From positions 1,031,001 to 1,095,000 of the forward strand of contig NZ_JBBORC010000001.1 in the NCBI RefSeq assembly GCF_038004425.1: DNA of 64,000 nucleotides, given 5' to 3'. Under the pieces are notes generated by a model. The model ran no database searches. It was not told where the DNA came from and saw only the letters and a program-made list of their open reading frames with translations. Below, in pieces: positions 9,050 to 18,278 of the stretch; positions within the stretch are counted from its first letter, which is position 1; the number at the start of each line of letters is the position of its first letter. Made by a program: the position numbers and the translations under genes. This stretch comes from Solibacillus sp. FSL W7-1464. Lineage in GTDB: Bacteria; Bacillota; Bacilli; Bacillales_A; Planococcaceae.

Positions 9050-10277
9050 TGATATGCTCTCCCAAGAAGAAATTGAGGCTCTATTAAGGGGCGAAACACT
9101 GGAGGATTTACCAGCGAACACTGAAAGTCCGAAAGAAGAAATTAAAGTTGAGGCTCACTTAACTCCAATCGAAATTGATGCACTAGGTGAGGTAGGTAAT
9201 ATCTCATTCGGCAGTTCGGCAACTGCATTATCTTCATTACTAGGTCAAAAAGTGGATATTACAACACCAAGTATATCAATGATTAACCGAAATCATCTGG
9301 AGCAGGAATTCCCGCACCCATATGTTGCTGTGCAAGTAGAATACACAACTGGACTATCAGGAATGAACCTGCTTGTAATCAAACAATCGGATGCTGCAAT
9401 TATTGCAGACTTGATGCTGGGCGGAGATGGAATCAATCCAAGACCTGAACTAAGTGAAATCCAATTAAGCGCTGTTCAGGAAGCGATGAATCAAATGATG
9501 GGTTCAGCTGCGACATCCATGTCAACAGTATTTAACCAAAAGGTGGATATTTCACCACCTACAATTGATTTGCTGAACATTTCACAAAATGAAGGCACTG
9601 AAACGATCCCGACGGATGAGTTATTAGTTAAAATTTCATTCAGATTGCGTATCGGTGAACTGATTGATTCGAATTTAATGCAATTACTACCTTTAAAGTT
9701 TAGTAAAAAGATAGTAAAGTCATTAATGGGAGAAACTGATGAGCCTCTCACTGCAACAACAACAGTGGAGCCTAAGCCAGTTCAGCCAGAACAACAGCAG
9801 CCATTGCAAGAGACTCAACAACCGACTGCACAGCAACCTATGTATGAACAACCGGTGCAACAGCCGGTCTATCAGCAACCGGTGCAACAGCAAGCATATC
9901 AGCAACCTGTATATGAACAGCCAGTTTATCAGCAGCCTGCTTATACAGCGCCACCTGCCAATATACAGCAAGCTCAATTTGCCAGCTTCGAACCGGCAAA
10001 TATTACACAGTCGGAAGCACGCAACTTGAATATGCTGCTTGATATTCCGTTGCAAGTTACAGTTGAGCTGGGCCGGACTAAACGTTCAGTAAAAGAAATA
10101 CTCGAACTTTCCAGCGGGTCTATTATAGAATTAGATAAGCTTGCAGGTGAACCAGTGGATATTTTAGTGAACAGTCGGTTAATTGCAAAAGGTGAAGTTG
10201 TAGTAATCGATGAGAACTTCGGTGTTCGCATCACAGATATTTTAAGTCAGGCAGACCGCTTGAACAATATTAGATAG
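9042..10277 (+). CDS. fliY: FliY: CheY-P phosphatase and FliN-like switch protein
   Basis: FliY combines a CheC-type phosphatase with a FliN-type C-ring domain; it both forms the switch and removes phosphate from CheY. Residues 1-16 (MLSQEEIEALLRG) are a CheY-P docking peptide. Two phosphatase signatures are visible, EVGNISFGSSATALSSLLG and EAMNQMMGSAATSMS. The SpoA domain is at about 325-405. Between them lies a roughly 90-residue Gln/Pro/Tyr-rich linker made of repeats such as QQPVYEQPV. Length 411, longer than the B. subtilis protein mostly because of this linker. Confidence 0.95.
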   Translation: MSDDMLSQEEIEALLRGETLEDLPANTESPKEEIKVEAHLTPIEIDALGEVGNISFGSSATALSSLLGQKVDITTPSISMINRNHLEQEFPHPYVAVQVEYTTGLSGMNLLVIKQSDAAIIADLMLGGDGINPRPELSEIQLSAVQEAMNQMMGSAATSMSTVFNQKVDISPPTIDLLNISQNEGTETIPTDELLVKISFRLRIGELIDSNLMQLLPLKFSKKIVKSLMGETDEPLTATTTVEPKPVQPEQQQPLQETQQPTAQQPMYEQPVQQPVYQQPVQQQAYQQPVYEQPVYQQPAYTAPPANIQQAQFASFEPANITQSEARNLNMLLDIPLQVTVELGRTKRSVKEILELSSGSIIELDKLAGEPVDILVNSRLIAKGEVVVIDENFGVRITDILSQADRLNNIR

Positions 10278-10299
10278 TTTTAATTGGAGGAATTGGATT

Positions 10300-10662
10300 A
10301 TGTCTAAAAGGATTTTAATTGTTGACGATGCAGCTTTCATGCGCATGATGATCAAGGATATTTTAACGAAGAATGGTTTTGAAGTAGTAGGAGAAGCAGC
10401 TGACGGAATTCAAGCGGTTGAAAAGTACAATGAATTACGTCCTGATTTAGTAACAATGGATATTACAATGCCTGAAATGGACGGTATTGCAGCATTAAAA
10501 GAAATTAAAGGCACGGATCCAAGTGCGGTAGTTATTATGTGTTCAGCGATGGGCCAACAAGCTATGGTAATCGATGCGATTCAAGCAGGTGCAAAAGACT
10601 TTATCGTAAAGCCTTTCCAAGCAGATCGCGTAATCGAAGCGATTCAAAAAGCTTTAGGTTGA
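10300..10662 (+). CDS. cheY: Chemotaxis response regulator CheY
   Basis: A single receiver domain of 120 residues. The acidic pocket (VDDAAF), the phospho-acceptor Asp in LVTMDITMPEMDG, the conserved Ser (MCSAMG) and Lys (FIVKPFQ) are all present. Phospho-CheY binds FliM/FliY to set rotation direction; in Bacillus it promotes smooth swimming. GGAGG precedes the ATG. It sits between fliY and fliO as in B. subtilis. Confidence 0.97.
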   Translation: MSKRILIVDDAAFMRMMIKDILTKNGFEVVGEAADGIQAVEKYNELRPDLVTMDITMPEMDGIAALKEIKGTDPSAVVIMCSAMGQQAMVIDAIQAGAKDFIVKPFQADRVIEAIQKALG

Positions 10663-10666
10663 TGTG

Positions 10667-11350
10667 ATGAAAGCAAAAAAATCATTTCGATTTTGGCTCG
10701 CTGTTGGAATTGTATTGATGACGGCATTATTTACACCAATCTCAAATGGAACTTTTGCGATGGTAAGTAACGTATACGAAAACTGTAATGAAAACCCTGA
10801 AGTATGTTCAGAAGAAAAAATTTCAGATGAGAATACTCCGGATGCCGACGAAGAACAAACTGACTCGGCATCCGTTAGTATTGGATTTTGGGAATATCTG
10901 AAAGTTTTAATAGCACTTATCTTCGTCATAGGGCTATTATTGTTCATTTTAAAGTATTTAAACAAGCGTAACTTCAACTATCAACAAAATGCCGTAATCA
11001 AAAATATCGGTGGCTTGTCTGTAGGACAGCAAAAGTCTGTACAATTATTACTAATTGGTAAACGAGTTTATGTAGTTGGTGTCGGCGATAACATTCAGCT
11101 TCTGAAGGAAATCGATTCCGAAGAAGAAATCGACCATTTACTGAATCAAATTGAATCCAAACAGAGCATGGTGAATACTTCGCCATATATAGCACAATTA
11201 TTTAATAAGTTTTCACAAAAAAAACGCCCGCAGGATATTTCGGAAAGCCCTAAATTTAATGATTTATTCAATGAAAAAATCGGTAAAATCAAGCAGCAAC
11301 GAAGTGATGAGCTGGAGCGTTGGAAAGAACAGGAGCGTGATGATCGATGA
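10667..11350 (+). CDS. fliO: Flagellar export protein FliO (FliZ)
   Basis: FliO helps assemble the FliP/Q/R export gate. ATG 10667 is preferred; a GTG at 10664 is in frame. The N-terminus is a signal peptide (KSFRFWLAVGIVLMTALF...), followed by an acidic extracytoplasmic segment, a membrane helix at about 85-105 (VLIALIFVIGLLLFIL), and a basic cytoplasmic domain with GGLSVGQQKSVQLLLIGKRVYVVGV. The latter signature is characteristic of FliO. The end overlaps fliP (ATGA). Confidence 0.9.
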   Translation: MKAKKSFRFWLAVGIVLMTALFTPISNGTFAMVSNVYENCNENPEVCSEEKISDENTPDADEEQTDSASVSIGFWEYLKVLIALIFVIGLLLFILKYLNKRNFNYQQNAVIKNIGGLSVGQQKSVQLLLIGKRVYVVGVGDNIQLLKEIDSEEEIDHLLNQIESKQSMVNTSPYIAQLFNKFSQKKRPQDISESPKFNDLFNEKIGKIKQQRSDELERWKEQERDDR

Positions 11351-12012
11351 ATGACCTTCTTTCCGTGTTTTCTGAAAGTGATCCGGGAAATGTATCCACA
11401 TCGGTTACGCTGTTATTCCTGTTAACCGTTCTCTCTTTAGCGCCGAGCCTGTTAATATTAATGACTTCATTTGCGCGTATCGTCATCGTTCTGTCGTTTA
11501 CTAGGACAGCCCTTGCCACGAACCAGATGCCGCCAAACCAGGTAATTATCGGGTTGGCATTGTTTCTGACATTCTTTATTATGGCTCCGACATTCCAGCA
11601 AGTAAACGAGCAAGCATTACAGCCGCTCTTTGATGAAGAAATTAATTTGGAAGAGGCATATGAACGGGCAACAATTCCGTTTAAACAATTTATGGCTCAG
11701 CATACAAGACAAAAAGATCTGGAACTTTTTATCGAATATAATCAGGCGGAGTATCCGGATTCCATTGAGGAAATTCCGATGACACTGCTCGTACCTGCAT
11801 TTGCGTTAAGTGAAATTAAAACAGCTTTTCAAATGGGCTTTATGATCTTCATTCCGTTTTTAGTTATTGATATGGTAGTCGCAAGTACACTGATGTCAAT
11901 GGGGATGATGATGCTGCCTCCGGTAATGATTTCACTGCCATTTAAAATCTTATTATTTGTACTCGTCGATGGTTGGTATTTAGTGATGAAATCTTTACTT
12001 CAAAGTTTTTAG
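11347..12012 (+). CDS. fliP: Flagellar type III export gate protein FliP
   Basis: FliP forms the core of the export pore with FliQ and FliR. The 221-residue product has four membrane helices and the family blocks LLTVLSLAPSLLILMTSF, RTALATNQMPPNQVIIGLAL and MGMMMLPPVMISLPFKILLF. The N-terminus lacks the long cleavable signal of enteric FliP. Overlap with fliO suggests coupled translation. Confidence 0.96.
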   Translation: MNDLLSVFSESDPGNVSTSVTLLFLLTVLSLAPSLLILMTSFARIVIVLSFTRTALATNQMPPNQVIIGLALFLTFFIMAPTFQQVNEQALQPLFDEEINLEEAYERATIPFKQFMAQHTRQKDLELFIEYNQAEYPDSIEEIPMTLLVPAFALSEIKTAFQMGFMIFIPFLVIDMVVASTLMSMGMMMLPPVMISLPFKILLFVLVDGWYLVMKSLLQSF

Positions 12013-12025
12013 GGGATGATATAAA

Positions 12026-12295
12026 GTGACACAGGAAATGGTCATTGCAATAGCAGAAAATGCAGTATTCACGATATTGATAGTTTCGGGACCATTACTA
12101 TTAATTGCGCTTATCAGTGGTTTAATAGTCAGCATATTTCAGGCAACAACTTCAATTCAAGAACAGACATTGGCGTTCGTACCTAAAATCGTAGCGGTAT
12201 TAATGGCGATTATTTTTTTTGGCCCGTTTATGATCAGTAAAATGACGGACTACTTTCACGATATTTTAAATAACCTAGTTCGGTATATTGGGTGA
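12026..12295 (+). CDS. fliQ: Flagellar export gate protein FliQ
   Basis: An 89-residue protein with two membrane helices and the FliQ block LISGLIVSIFQATTSIQEQT. Several copies wrap the FliP/FliR core. The start is a GTG at 12026 preceded by AGGGGATGAT. It ends five bases before the fliR ATG. Confidence 0.94.
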   Translation: MTQEMVIAIAENAVFTILIVSGPLLLIALISGLIVSIFQATTSIQEQTLAFVPKIVAVLMAIIFFGPFMISKMTDYFHDILNNLVRYIG

Positions 12296-12299
12296 GAAG

Positions 12300-13076
12300 A
12301 TGACAGAATTACTGCCGAATTTATCAATATTGCTATTAATTTTAGTACGTGTTTCTGCATTTTTCGTCTCCGTTCCTTTATTTTCATATCGTACAATCCC
12401 ACCGCAAATGCGCATTATATTAGCTGTCGCTTTAGCGTGGATGATGTATTACACGTTTGATATGGAGCCATTTGAAATTAATGCGTTCTACTTGCTGCTC
12501 GTTTTAAAAGAGGCGATTATCGGGCTGATGCTAGGATTGGCCGCGATGATCATCGTTTCCGCAGTTCAAATAGCAGGCGGATTTATCGATTTCCAGATGG
12601 GTTTTGCGATGGCGAATATTATCGATCCGCAAACAGGTGCCCAGTCTCCGTTAATGGGACAGTTTTTAAACTTTTTAATGCTTTTATTATTGTTGTCAAT
12701 AAATGGTCATCATCTTATTTTAGATGGGATTTTTTATAGTTATCAGTTTATGCCGATGGATCAGTTTTTCCCGAATTTCGGTGAAGAAGGAACCGCACTG
12801 TTTATTATAAAAATATTTGTTTCTGTTTTTGCCATAGCATTTCAAATGTCAGCTCCAATAGTTGCAACATTATTTTTAGTAACGTTAGCGTTAGGAATTA
12901 CAGGGAAAACGGTACCGCAAATGAACATATTTGTAATCGGATTCCCGATCAAAATTGCAGTAGGGTTTCTCGTATTGATGGTGACAATGGGTGTATTAAT
13001 AGGAGTTATGAAGGAGCTAATTGAGTTTATGATTATTTCTTTACGTGACTTGATGGTTATTTTAGGTGGTGGCTAA
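12300..13076 (+). CDS. fliR: Flagellar export gate protein FliR
   Basis: A 258-residue protein with about six membrane helices and the typical segment GGFIDFQMGFAMANIIDPQ. FliR completes the FliP5Q4R1 export gate and contacts FlhB. ATG 12300 follows GGGTGAGAAG; an upstream TTG at 12288 overlaps fliQ and is less likely. The end abuts flhB. Confidence 0.94.
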   Translation: MTELLPNLSILLLILVRVSAFFVSVPLFSYRTIPPQMRIILAVALAWMMYYTFDMEPFEINAFYLLLVLKEAIIGLMLGLAAMIIVSAVQIAGGFIDFQMGFAMANIIDPQTGAQSPLMGQFLNFLMLLLLLSINGHHLILDGIFYSYQFMPMDQFFPNFGEEGTALFIIKIFVSVFAIAFQMSAPIVATLFLVTLALGITGKTVPQMNIFVIGFPIKIAVGFLVLMVTMGVLIGVMKELIEFMIISLRDLMVILGGG

Positions 13077-13077
13077 C

Positions 13078-14172
13078 ATGGATAGAAAGCTATTGATTAA
13101 TGTTGATCTTCAGTTTTTCGCAGGTGAAAAAACTGAAAAAGCAACACCGAAGAAAAGGCAGGATTCACGAAAAAAAGGACAAGTATTAAAAAGTCAGGAC
13201 GTCACAGCCGCCGTATTACTCCTATTGTCATTTTTCTTTTTGCTTTTCTTTGCACCATTCATGTACGAAGGAATGAGAGATTTTTTACTGCAGGCACTTA
13301 ACCGCAATATGCTAATTGAAACGCTGAATGCTGAAACTGTAATGGATATGTATGTTGAATCCATTAAAGAAATGGCAATTATCGTTCTGCCAATTATGGT
13401 CATTGCCATTATTGCAGGTATTGGAGCTAACTTTTTTCAGTTTGGCTTACTATTTACAACAGAAACTTTAAAAATAGATTTAAAGAAAATGGACCCTATT
13501 AAAGGGATCAAAAAGATTATATCTGTACGTGCAATCGTCAATTTAATTAAATCATTATTAAAAGTAACGTTGATCGGAACCGTGACAACCGTTGTCATTA
13601 TTGTCTATTTGGAAGATGTATTATCGCTTGCATTACATAGCCCGGCAGAAATTTTAGCCACTGTCGCCTACTTGTCGGCGATTATGGGAATTGCCGCTTC
13701 GATTATGCTTGTCTTCATTGCATTGTTTGATTATATATATGAACGTTATGAATATGAAAAACAACTGAAGATGTCGAAACAGGATCTTAAAGATGAGCAT
13801 AAAAATGCAGAAGGTGACCCGTTGATCAAGTCGAAAATTAAGCAGCGTCAACGCGAAATGGCAATGCGCAGAATGATGCAGGAAGTACCTGCTGCAGATG
13901 TCGTCATTACAAACCCGACCCATTTTGCCATTGCATTAAAATACGACGAAGATATGATGGAAGCACCGAAAGTTGTCGCAAAAGGAACCGACTTTGTTGC
14001 ACAGAAAATAAAACTTATTGCAAAAGAACATGATGTCATTATGGTAGAAAATCGTCCGCTTGCCCGCGCGATGTACGACCAGGTGGAAATCGGCCAGGCT
14101 GTACCGGAAGAGTTTTTCAAAGCAGTTGCCGAAGTTCTTGCATATGTATACCGGATCAAACGCAAAATTTGA
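13078..14172 (+). CDS. flhB: Flagellar export switch protein FlhB
   Basis: FlhB switches export from hook to filament substrates after cleaving itself. The autocleavage motif NPTH is present in VVITNPTHFAIALKY. The N-terminal DLQFFAGEKTEKATPKK block and four membrane helices (about 35-210) match the family. ATG 13078 gives the usual short leader before DLQFFAGEKTEKAT; GTG 13066 is an alternative. Length 364. Confidence 0.96.
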   Translation: MDRKLLINVDLQFFAGEKTEKATPKKRQDSRKKGQVLKSQDVTAAVLLLLSFFFLLFFAPFMYEGMRDFLLQALNRNMLIETLNAETVMDMYVESIKEMAIIVLPIMVIAIIAGIGANFFQFGLLFTTETLKIDLKKMDPIKGIKKIISVRAIVNLIKSLLKVTLIGTVTTVVIIVYLEDVLSLALHSPAEILATVAYLSAIMGIAASIMLVFIALFDYIYERYEYEKQLKMSKQDLKDEHKNAEGDPLIKSKIKQRQREMAMRRMMQEVPAADVVITNPTHFAIALKYDEDMMEAPKVVAKGTDFVAQKIKLIAKEHDVIMVENRPLARAMYDQVEIGQAVPEEFFKAVAEVLAYVYRIKRKI

Positions 14173-14195
14173 CATAGATTTCAGGAGGGACAACA

Positions 14196-16229
14196 ATGCA
14201 AATACGCGACTTAGGGGTTTTAGCTGCAGTGATTATGGTTGTAGCGATGCTCATTATCCCTCTTCCACATTGGCTACTCAGTTTTTTAATTATTATTAAT
14301 ATTACATTGGCACTTCTTGTATTATTAACTTCGATGAACATGAAGGAAGCGCTCGATTTCTCGATATTCCCTACTGTTATTCTATTATTGACACTGTTCC
14401 GTCTGGCACTGTCCGTATCGACGACTCGTGCTATTTTGGCGGAAGGTGACGCAGGTAAAGTAGTAGAGACATTTGGTAATTTCGTAACAGGCGGTAATAT
14501 TTTAGTAGGGTTAGTTATTTTCTTATTATTAGTTATTATCCAGTTCATCGTTATTACAAAAGGGTCGGAACGTGTTGCGGAAGTTGCTGCACGTTTTACA
14601 TTGGATGCGATGCCTGGTAAACAAATGAGTATTGATGCGGATTTAAACGCAGGAATGATTTCGGAAAAGGAAGCGCGCGAACGCCGTGAAAAAGTATCGG
14701 GAGAAGCGGACTTTTACGGAGCGATGGATGGTGCAACGAAATTCGTAAAAGGGGATGCAATCGCCTCGATTATTATGGTCGGCATTAACTTACTGTTCGG
14801 TATGATTATCGGTATGCTTCAGATGGAGCTAAGCTTTGGTGAAGCTGCCTCGAAATATTCGATGCTGACTGTCGGTGATGGACTTGTATCGCAGATCCCG
14901 GCTTTATTGATTTCCACAGCTACAGGGATTGTTGTTACACGTGCCGCTTCAAAAGGAAACCTTGGTTCGGATATTACAGCGCAGTTATTTGCACAATCCA
15001 AGCTATTGTATGTTGCTGCAGGTACAATTCTCCTGCTCGGATTATTTACTCCGATTCCGGACTGGATTACGATTCCGATTGCACTTGCATTAGCGGCCGG
15101 TGCCTTCTTAATGGACCGTAAAAAGGAAGAAACACCGGAAGAAATTATGGAATTCGAAGAGGAAGTTGCTTCTGATACGATGAAAAGCCCTGAAAATGTT
15201 ATTAATCTATTAAATGTCGATCCGATAGAGTTCGAATTTGGCTACGGGTTAATTCCGTTAGTGGATACTGCGCAGGGCGGAGATTTATTGGACCGCGTAG
15301 TAATGATCCGGCGTCAGCTTGCATTGGAGCTTGGAATCGTCATACCGATTGTCCGAATCCGTGACAATATTCAGCTGCAGCCAAATGAGTACCGGATTAA
15401 AATAAAGGGAAATGAAATGGCAAGAGGTGAATTACTGCTCGATCATTATTTGGCGATGAGTCCTGGCGATGATAATTCAATCGATGGTATTGATACAATT
15501 GAGCCATCATTCGGCCTGCCTGCAAAATGGATCACAGAAGCAGTAAAAGAGGATGCCGAAATGTTCGGTTATACAGTAGTCGATCCGCCAAGTGTTGTTT
15601 CCACACATTTAACTGAAATGATCCGGGCAAATGCCCACGATTTGCTTGGTCGTCAAGAGACGAAGCAACTGATCGATCATTTACGCGAAACACATGCGAT
15701 TTTAGTGGACGATTTAATTCCGACGCCATTATCGATTGGGGAAGTACAAAAAGTATTGGCCAAATTATTGCGTGAGAATGTGTCGATCCGTAATTTGCCG
15801 ATCATTTTTGAAACACTGGCAGATTATGCAAAGCTTACGAGTGATCCCGATATTTTAACTGAGTATGTGAGACAGGCATTGGCCAGACAGATTACATCTC
15901 AATTCATAAACGGCCAACAAGCACTGAAAGTTATTACAGTGTCCGCAAAAGTGGAAAAACTTGTAGCGGACAGCATTCAGCAAACAGATCACGGGAACTA
16001 TTTGGCGATGGATCCGCAACAGTCACAATTGGTATTGGAAGCTATTGCAAAAGAGGTAGAGCGTGTATCCTATACGGAACAGTCGCCAATTATTTTATGT
16101 TCGCCTGCTGTGCGCCTTTATGTAAGACAAATGACAGAACGTTATTTCCCGCAAGTACCGATTCTTTCATATAACGAATTGGATGCAGCCGTTGAAATTC
16201 AAAGTGTAGGGGTGGTGAATGTTGAATGA
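14196..16229 (+). CDS. flhA: Flagellar export apparatus protein FlhA
   Basis: FlhA is the large export-gate subunit; its cytoplasmic ring docks chaperone-substrate complexes. The 677-residue product has about eight membrane helices (residues 1-305), the conserved FRLALSVSTTRAIL and VKGDAIASIIM blocks, and a large C-terminal cytoplasmic domain with the IPIVRIRDNIQLQPNEY region. CAGGAGGGAC precedes ATG 14196. The last bases overlap flhF. Confidence 0.97.
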   Translation: MQIRDLGVLAAVIMVVAMLIIPLPHWLLSFLIIINITLALLVLLTSMNMKEALDFSIFPTVILLLTLFRLALSVSTTRAILAEGDAGKVVETFGNFVTGGNILVGLVIFLLLVIIQFIVITKGSERVAEVAARFTLDAMPGKQMSIDADLNAGMISEKEARERREKVSGEADFYGAMDGATKFVKGDAIASIIMVGINLLFGMIIGMLQMELSFGEAASKYSMLTVGDGLVSQIPALLISTATGIVVTRAASKGNLGSDITAQLFAQSKLLYVAAGTILLLGLFTPIPDWITIPIALALAAGAFLMDRKKEETPEEIMEFEEEVASDTMKSPENVINLLNVDPIEFEFGYGLIPLVDTAQGGDLLDRVVMIRRQLALELGIVIPIVRIRDNIQLQPNEYRIKIKGNEMARGELLLDHYLAMSPGDDNSIDGIDTIEPSFGLPAKWITEAVKEDAEMFGYTVVDPPSVVSTHLTEMIRANAHDLLGRQETKQLIDHLRETHAILVDDLIPTPLSIGEVQKVLAKLLRENVSIRNLPIIFETLADYAKLTSDPDILTEYVRQALARQITSQFINGQQALKVITVSAKVEKLVADSIQQTDHGNYLAMDPQQSQLVLEAIAKEVERVSYTEQSPIILCSPAVRLYVRQMTERYFPQVPILSYNELDAAVEIQSVGVVNVE

Positions 16230-17416
16230 AGATGAAAAAATATAATGCACCTTCCATTGCTGAGGCGATGAAGCAAATTCGCGCCGATTTAGGGGAAGAT
16301 GCAGTTATTCTGAATTCAAAAGTCGTCGTGACAAAAAAGTTTTTCGGGTTGGTAAAAAATAAAAGCTATGAAGTCGTGGCAGGATATGACAAGGTAGAAA
16401 AGAAACCTACATTGCCGTCTTTTGAAGATATGCCGGCATTTGCACCGAGATTGATAGAGGAAGAGATCAGTGAAGTGGCTTCGTCTGTGGAACAACCTAA
16501 AAAAGTTCCGCAAGGCGCTGCTGCCGGCTTGCCTGATAACTTGGTCAAAGAAATTGCTGATTTAAAATCGATTATGCAATCGATGCAGCGAAGGTCTACC
16601 CAATCTCATTATCCTGATGAACTCTTAACATTTATCGACTTTCTACGTGAGCAGGAACTTGGAGAGGAGCTTATCACAGGAATCAGTGATGAGCTTTTTA
16701 TGTATTATACCAAGCAGGGTAAACAAATTACTTGGAACGAAATGCAGGGAGTTGCCCAAGACTTTTTAAGAAAAGAATTGTATGACTTGCCGATTAGCGG
16801 AATTTCATATGAAAAAAAATATATAAATGTGTTAGGTCCAACCGGTGTCGGAAAAACGACAACGATAGCGAAAATGGCCGCACGCGCTGTCCTTGAAAAG
16901 AAAAAGAAAGTCGGGTTTATTACGACGGATACGTATCGGATTGCTGCAATCGAACAATTGAAAACGTATGCTGCATTGCTTCAGGCACCTGTTGAAATTG
17001 TCTATAATGCAAAAGATTATGCAGAGGCGATTCAGAAACTTGACCATATGGATTTAATTTTTATCGATACGGCCGGGAGAAACTATAAAGAAACGAAATA
17101 TGTTGAAGACTTGAAATCGCTAATCCAATTTAGCGAACAAATCGAATCTTATTTAGTCTTATCGTTAACGTCTAAGCAAAAAGACTTAGAATCAATTATT
17201 GAACAATTTAAGAACTTGCAGATTGAAAAATTTATCTTTACAAAGCTTGATGAAACAAATTCTATTGGCACTATGTTTAATTTAATGATTAAATATAATA
17301 AAGGACTAGCTTATTATACAAATGGTCAAGAAGTACCAGAAGATATCGAACAACCAAATAGTGATAATTTACTAGAACTTTTCTTCAAGGAGAATTCGGA
17401 TGAAAGATCAAGCTGA
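16226..17416 (+). CDS. flhF: Flagellar SRP-like GTPase FlhF
   Basis: FlhF is an SRP-type GTPase that helps set flagellar number and position. The 396-residue product has a variable basic N-terminal domain, then an NG domain with the G1 motif LGPTGVGKTTTIAKMAA, ITTDTYRIAAIEQLKTYA (G2) and FIDTAGRN (G3). The start overlaps the flhA stop (ATGA); ATG 16232 is also possible. The end overlaps flhG by 17 bases, and FlhG is its GTPase-activating partner. Confidence 0.95.
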   Translation: MKMKKYNAPSIAEAMKQIRADLGEDAVILNSKVVVTKKFFGLVKNKSYEVVAGYDKVEKKPTLPSFEDMPAFAPRLIEEEISEVASSVEQPKKVPQGAAAGLPDNLVKEIADLKSIMQSMQRRSTQSHYPDELLTFIDFLREQELGEELITGISDELFMYYTKQGKQITWNEMQGVAQDFLRKELYDLPISGISYEKKYINVLGPTGVGKTTTIAKMAARAVLEKKKKVGFITTDTYRIAAIEQLKTYAALLQAPVEIVYNAKDYAEAIQKLDHMDLIFIDTAGRNYKETKYVEDLKSLIQFSEQIESYLVLSLTSKQKDLESIIEQFKNLQIEKFIFTKLDETNSIGTMFNLMIKYNKGLAYYTNGQEVPEDIEQPNSDNLLELFFKENSDERSS

Positions 17417-18278
17417 AAAACTGCGCCAGAAATTGTTTGAAAGTGAACATAAGCCAGGGCGATCAATTGCAGTTGTTAGTGGAAAAGGTGGAGTAGGTAA
17501 AAGTAACTTTACGACAAACTTTGCCACCCTTTTATCAAAAAGAGGGAAAAAAGTAGTCATATTAGATATGGATATTGGAATGGGTAATGTACACCTTCTC
17601 ATTGGAAGCTCCGTGAAATATAGTTTAAAAGATTACCTCGATGGTCAAATACCACTTGAAGATGTTCTGTGCGAAACAACGGAAGGGGTAAGCTATATTT
17701 CCGGCGGTTCCGGTATGTCGTCGTTAATGGAATGGTCTGCTGATGTTTTTGCCCGGTTAATCACGGCTTTTGAAACATTGCAGAAAAATTATGATTTTGT
17801 CTTGTTTGATATGGGAGCGGGTGTTGTTGATTGGTCTCTTGATCTATTAACATCCATTGAAGAAATTATCGTGATTTCAACAGCGGAACCGACGTCCATT
17901 ATGGATGCCTATTCTATGATGAAATTTATCCATCTTAAAGACCCGATGAAGAAATTTTATCTGTTATGCAACCGTGCATTTACCGTAGAGGAAGGGCAAG
18001 ATACGACACAGCGTCTAAAAACAGTGATGCAGCGCTTTTTGGAGAAGGAAGTATCGATTATGGGCTCGCTGCCGGAAGACCCGGTTGTGCGTCAGGCAGT
18101 ACGCCAGCAAGCCTTATTTACACTGCTTTATCCTGATGCCCCTGTTACAAAAACGATGGACAAGATTGTCGAGCAATTTTTAACAAAGCAGCCAGTTATG
18201 AAAGAAGTGCATGCAACGAACGAGTCAATGAAATTTATATCAAAGTTAAAAAGCATCTTTTCGAGAGGTCGTGAGTAA
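17400..18278 (+). CDS. flhG: MinD-like ATPase FlhG (YlxH)
   Basis: A 292-residue ParA/MinD-type ATPase with the deviant Walker A motif SGKGGVGKSNFTTNFA and the DMDIGMGNVHLLIG block. FlhG stimulates FlhF and guides flagellar placement and C-ring assembly. The N-terminal stretch (MKDQAEKLRQKLF) matches the segment that activates FlhF. Partner gene directly upstream supports the call. Confidence 0.95.
   Translation: MKDQAEKLRQKLFESEHKPGRSIAVVSGKGGVGKSNFTTNFATLLSKRGKKVVILDMDIGMGNVHLLIGSSVKYSLKDYLDGQIPLEDVLCETTEGVSYISGGSGMSSLMEWSADVFARLITAFETLQKNYDFVLFDMGAGVVDWSLDLLTSIEEIIVISTAEPTSIMDAYSMMKFIHLKDPMKKFYLLCNRAFTVEEGQDTTQRLKTVMQRFLEKEVSIMGSLPEDPVVRQAVRQQALFTLLYPDAPVTKTMDKIVEQFLTKQPVMKEVHATNESMKFISKLKSIFSRGRE

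Noticed and set aside
9723-10055. Antisense and alternate-frame frames over the fliY linker
   Set aside because: They arise from the low-complexity Gln/Pro codons of fliY and have no start signals.
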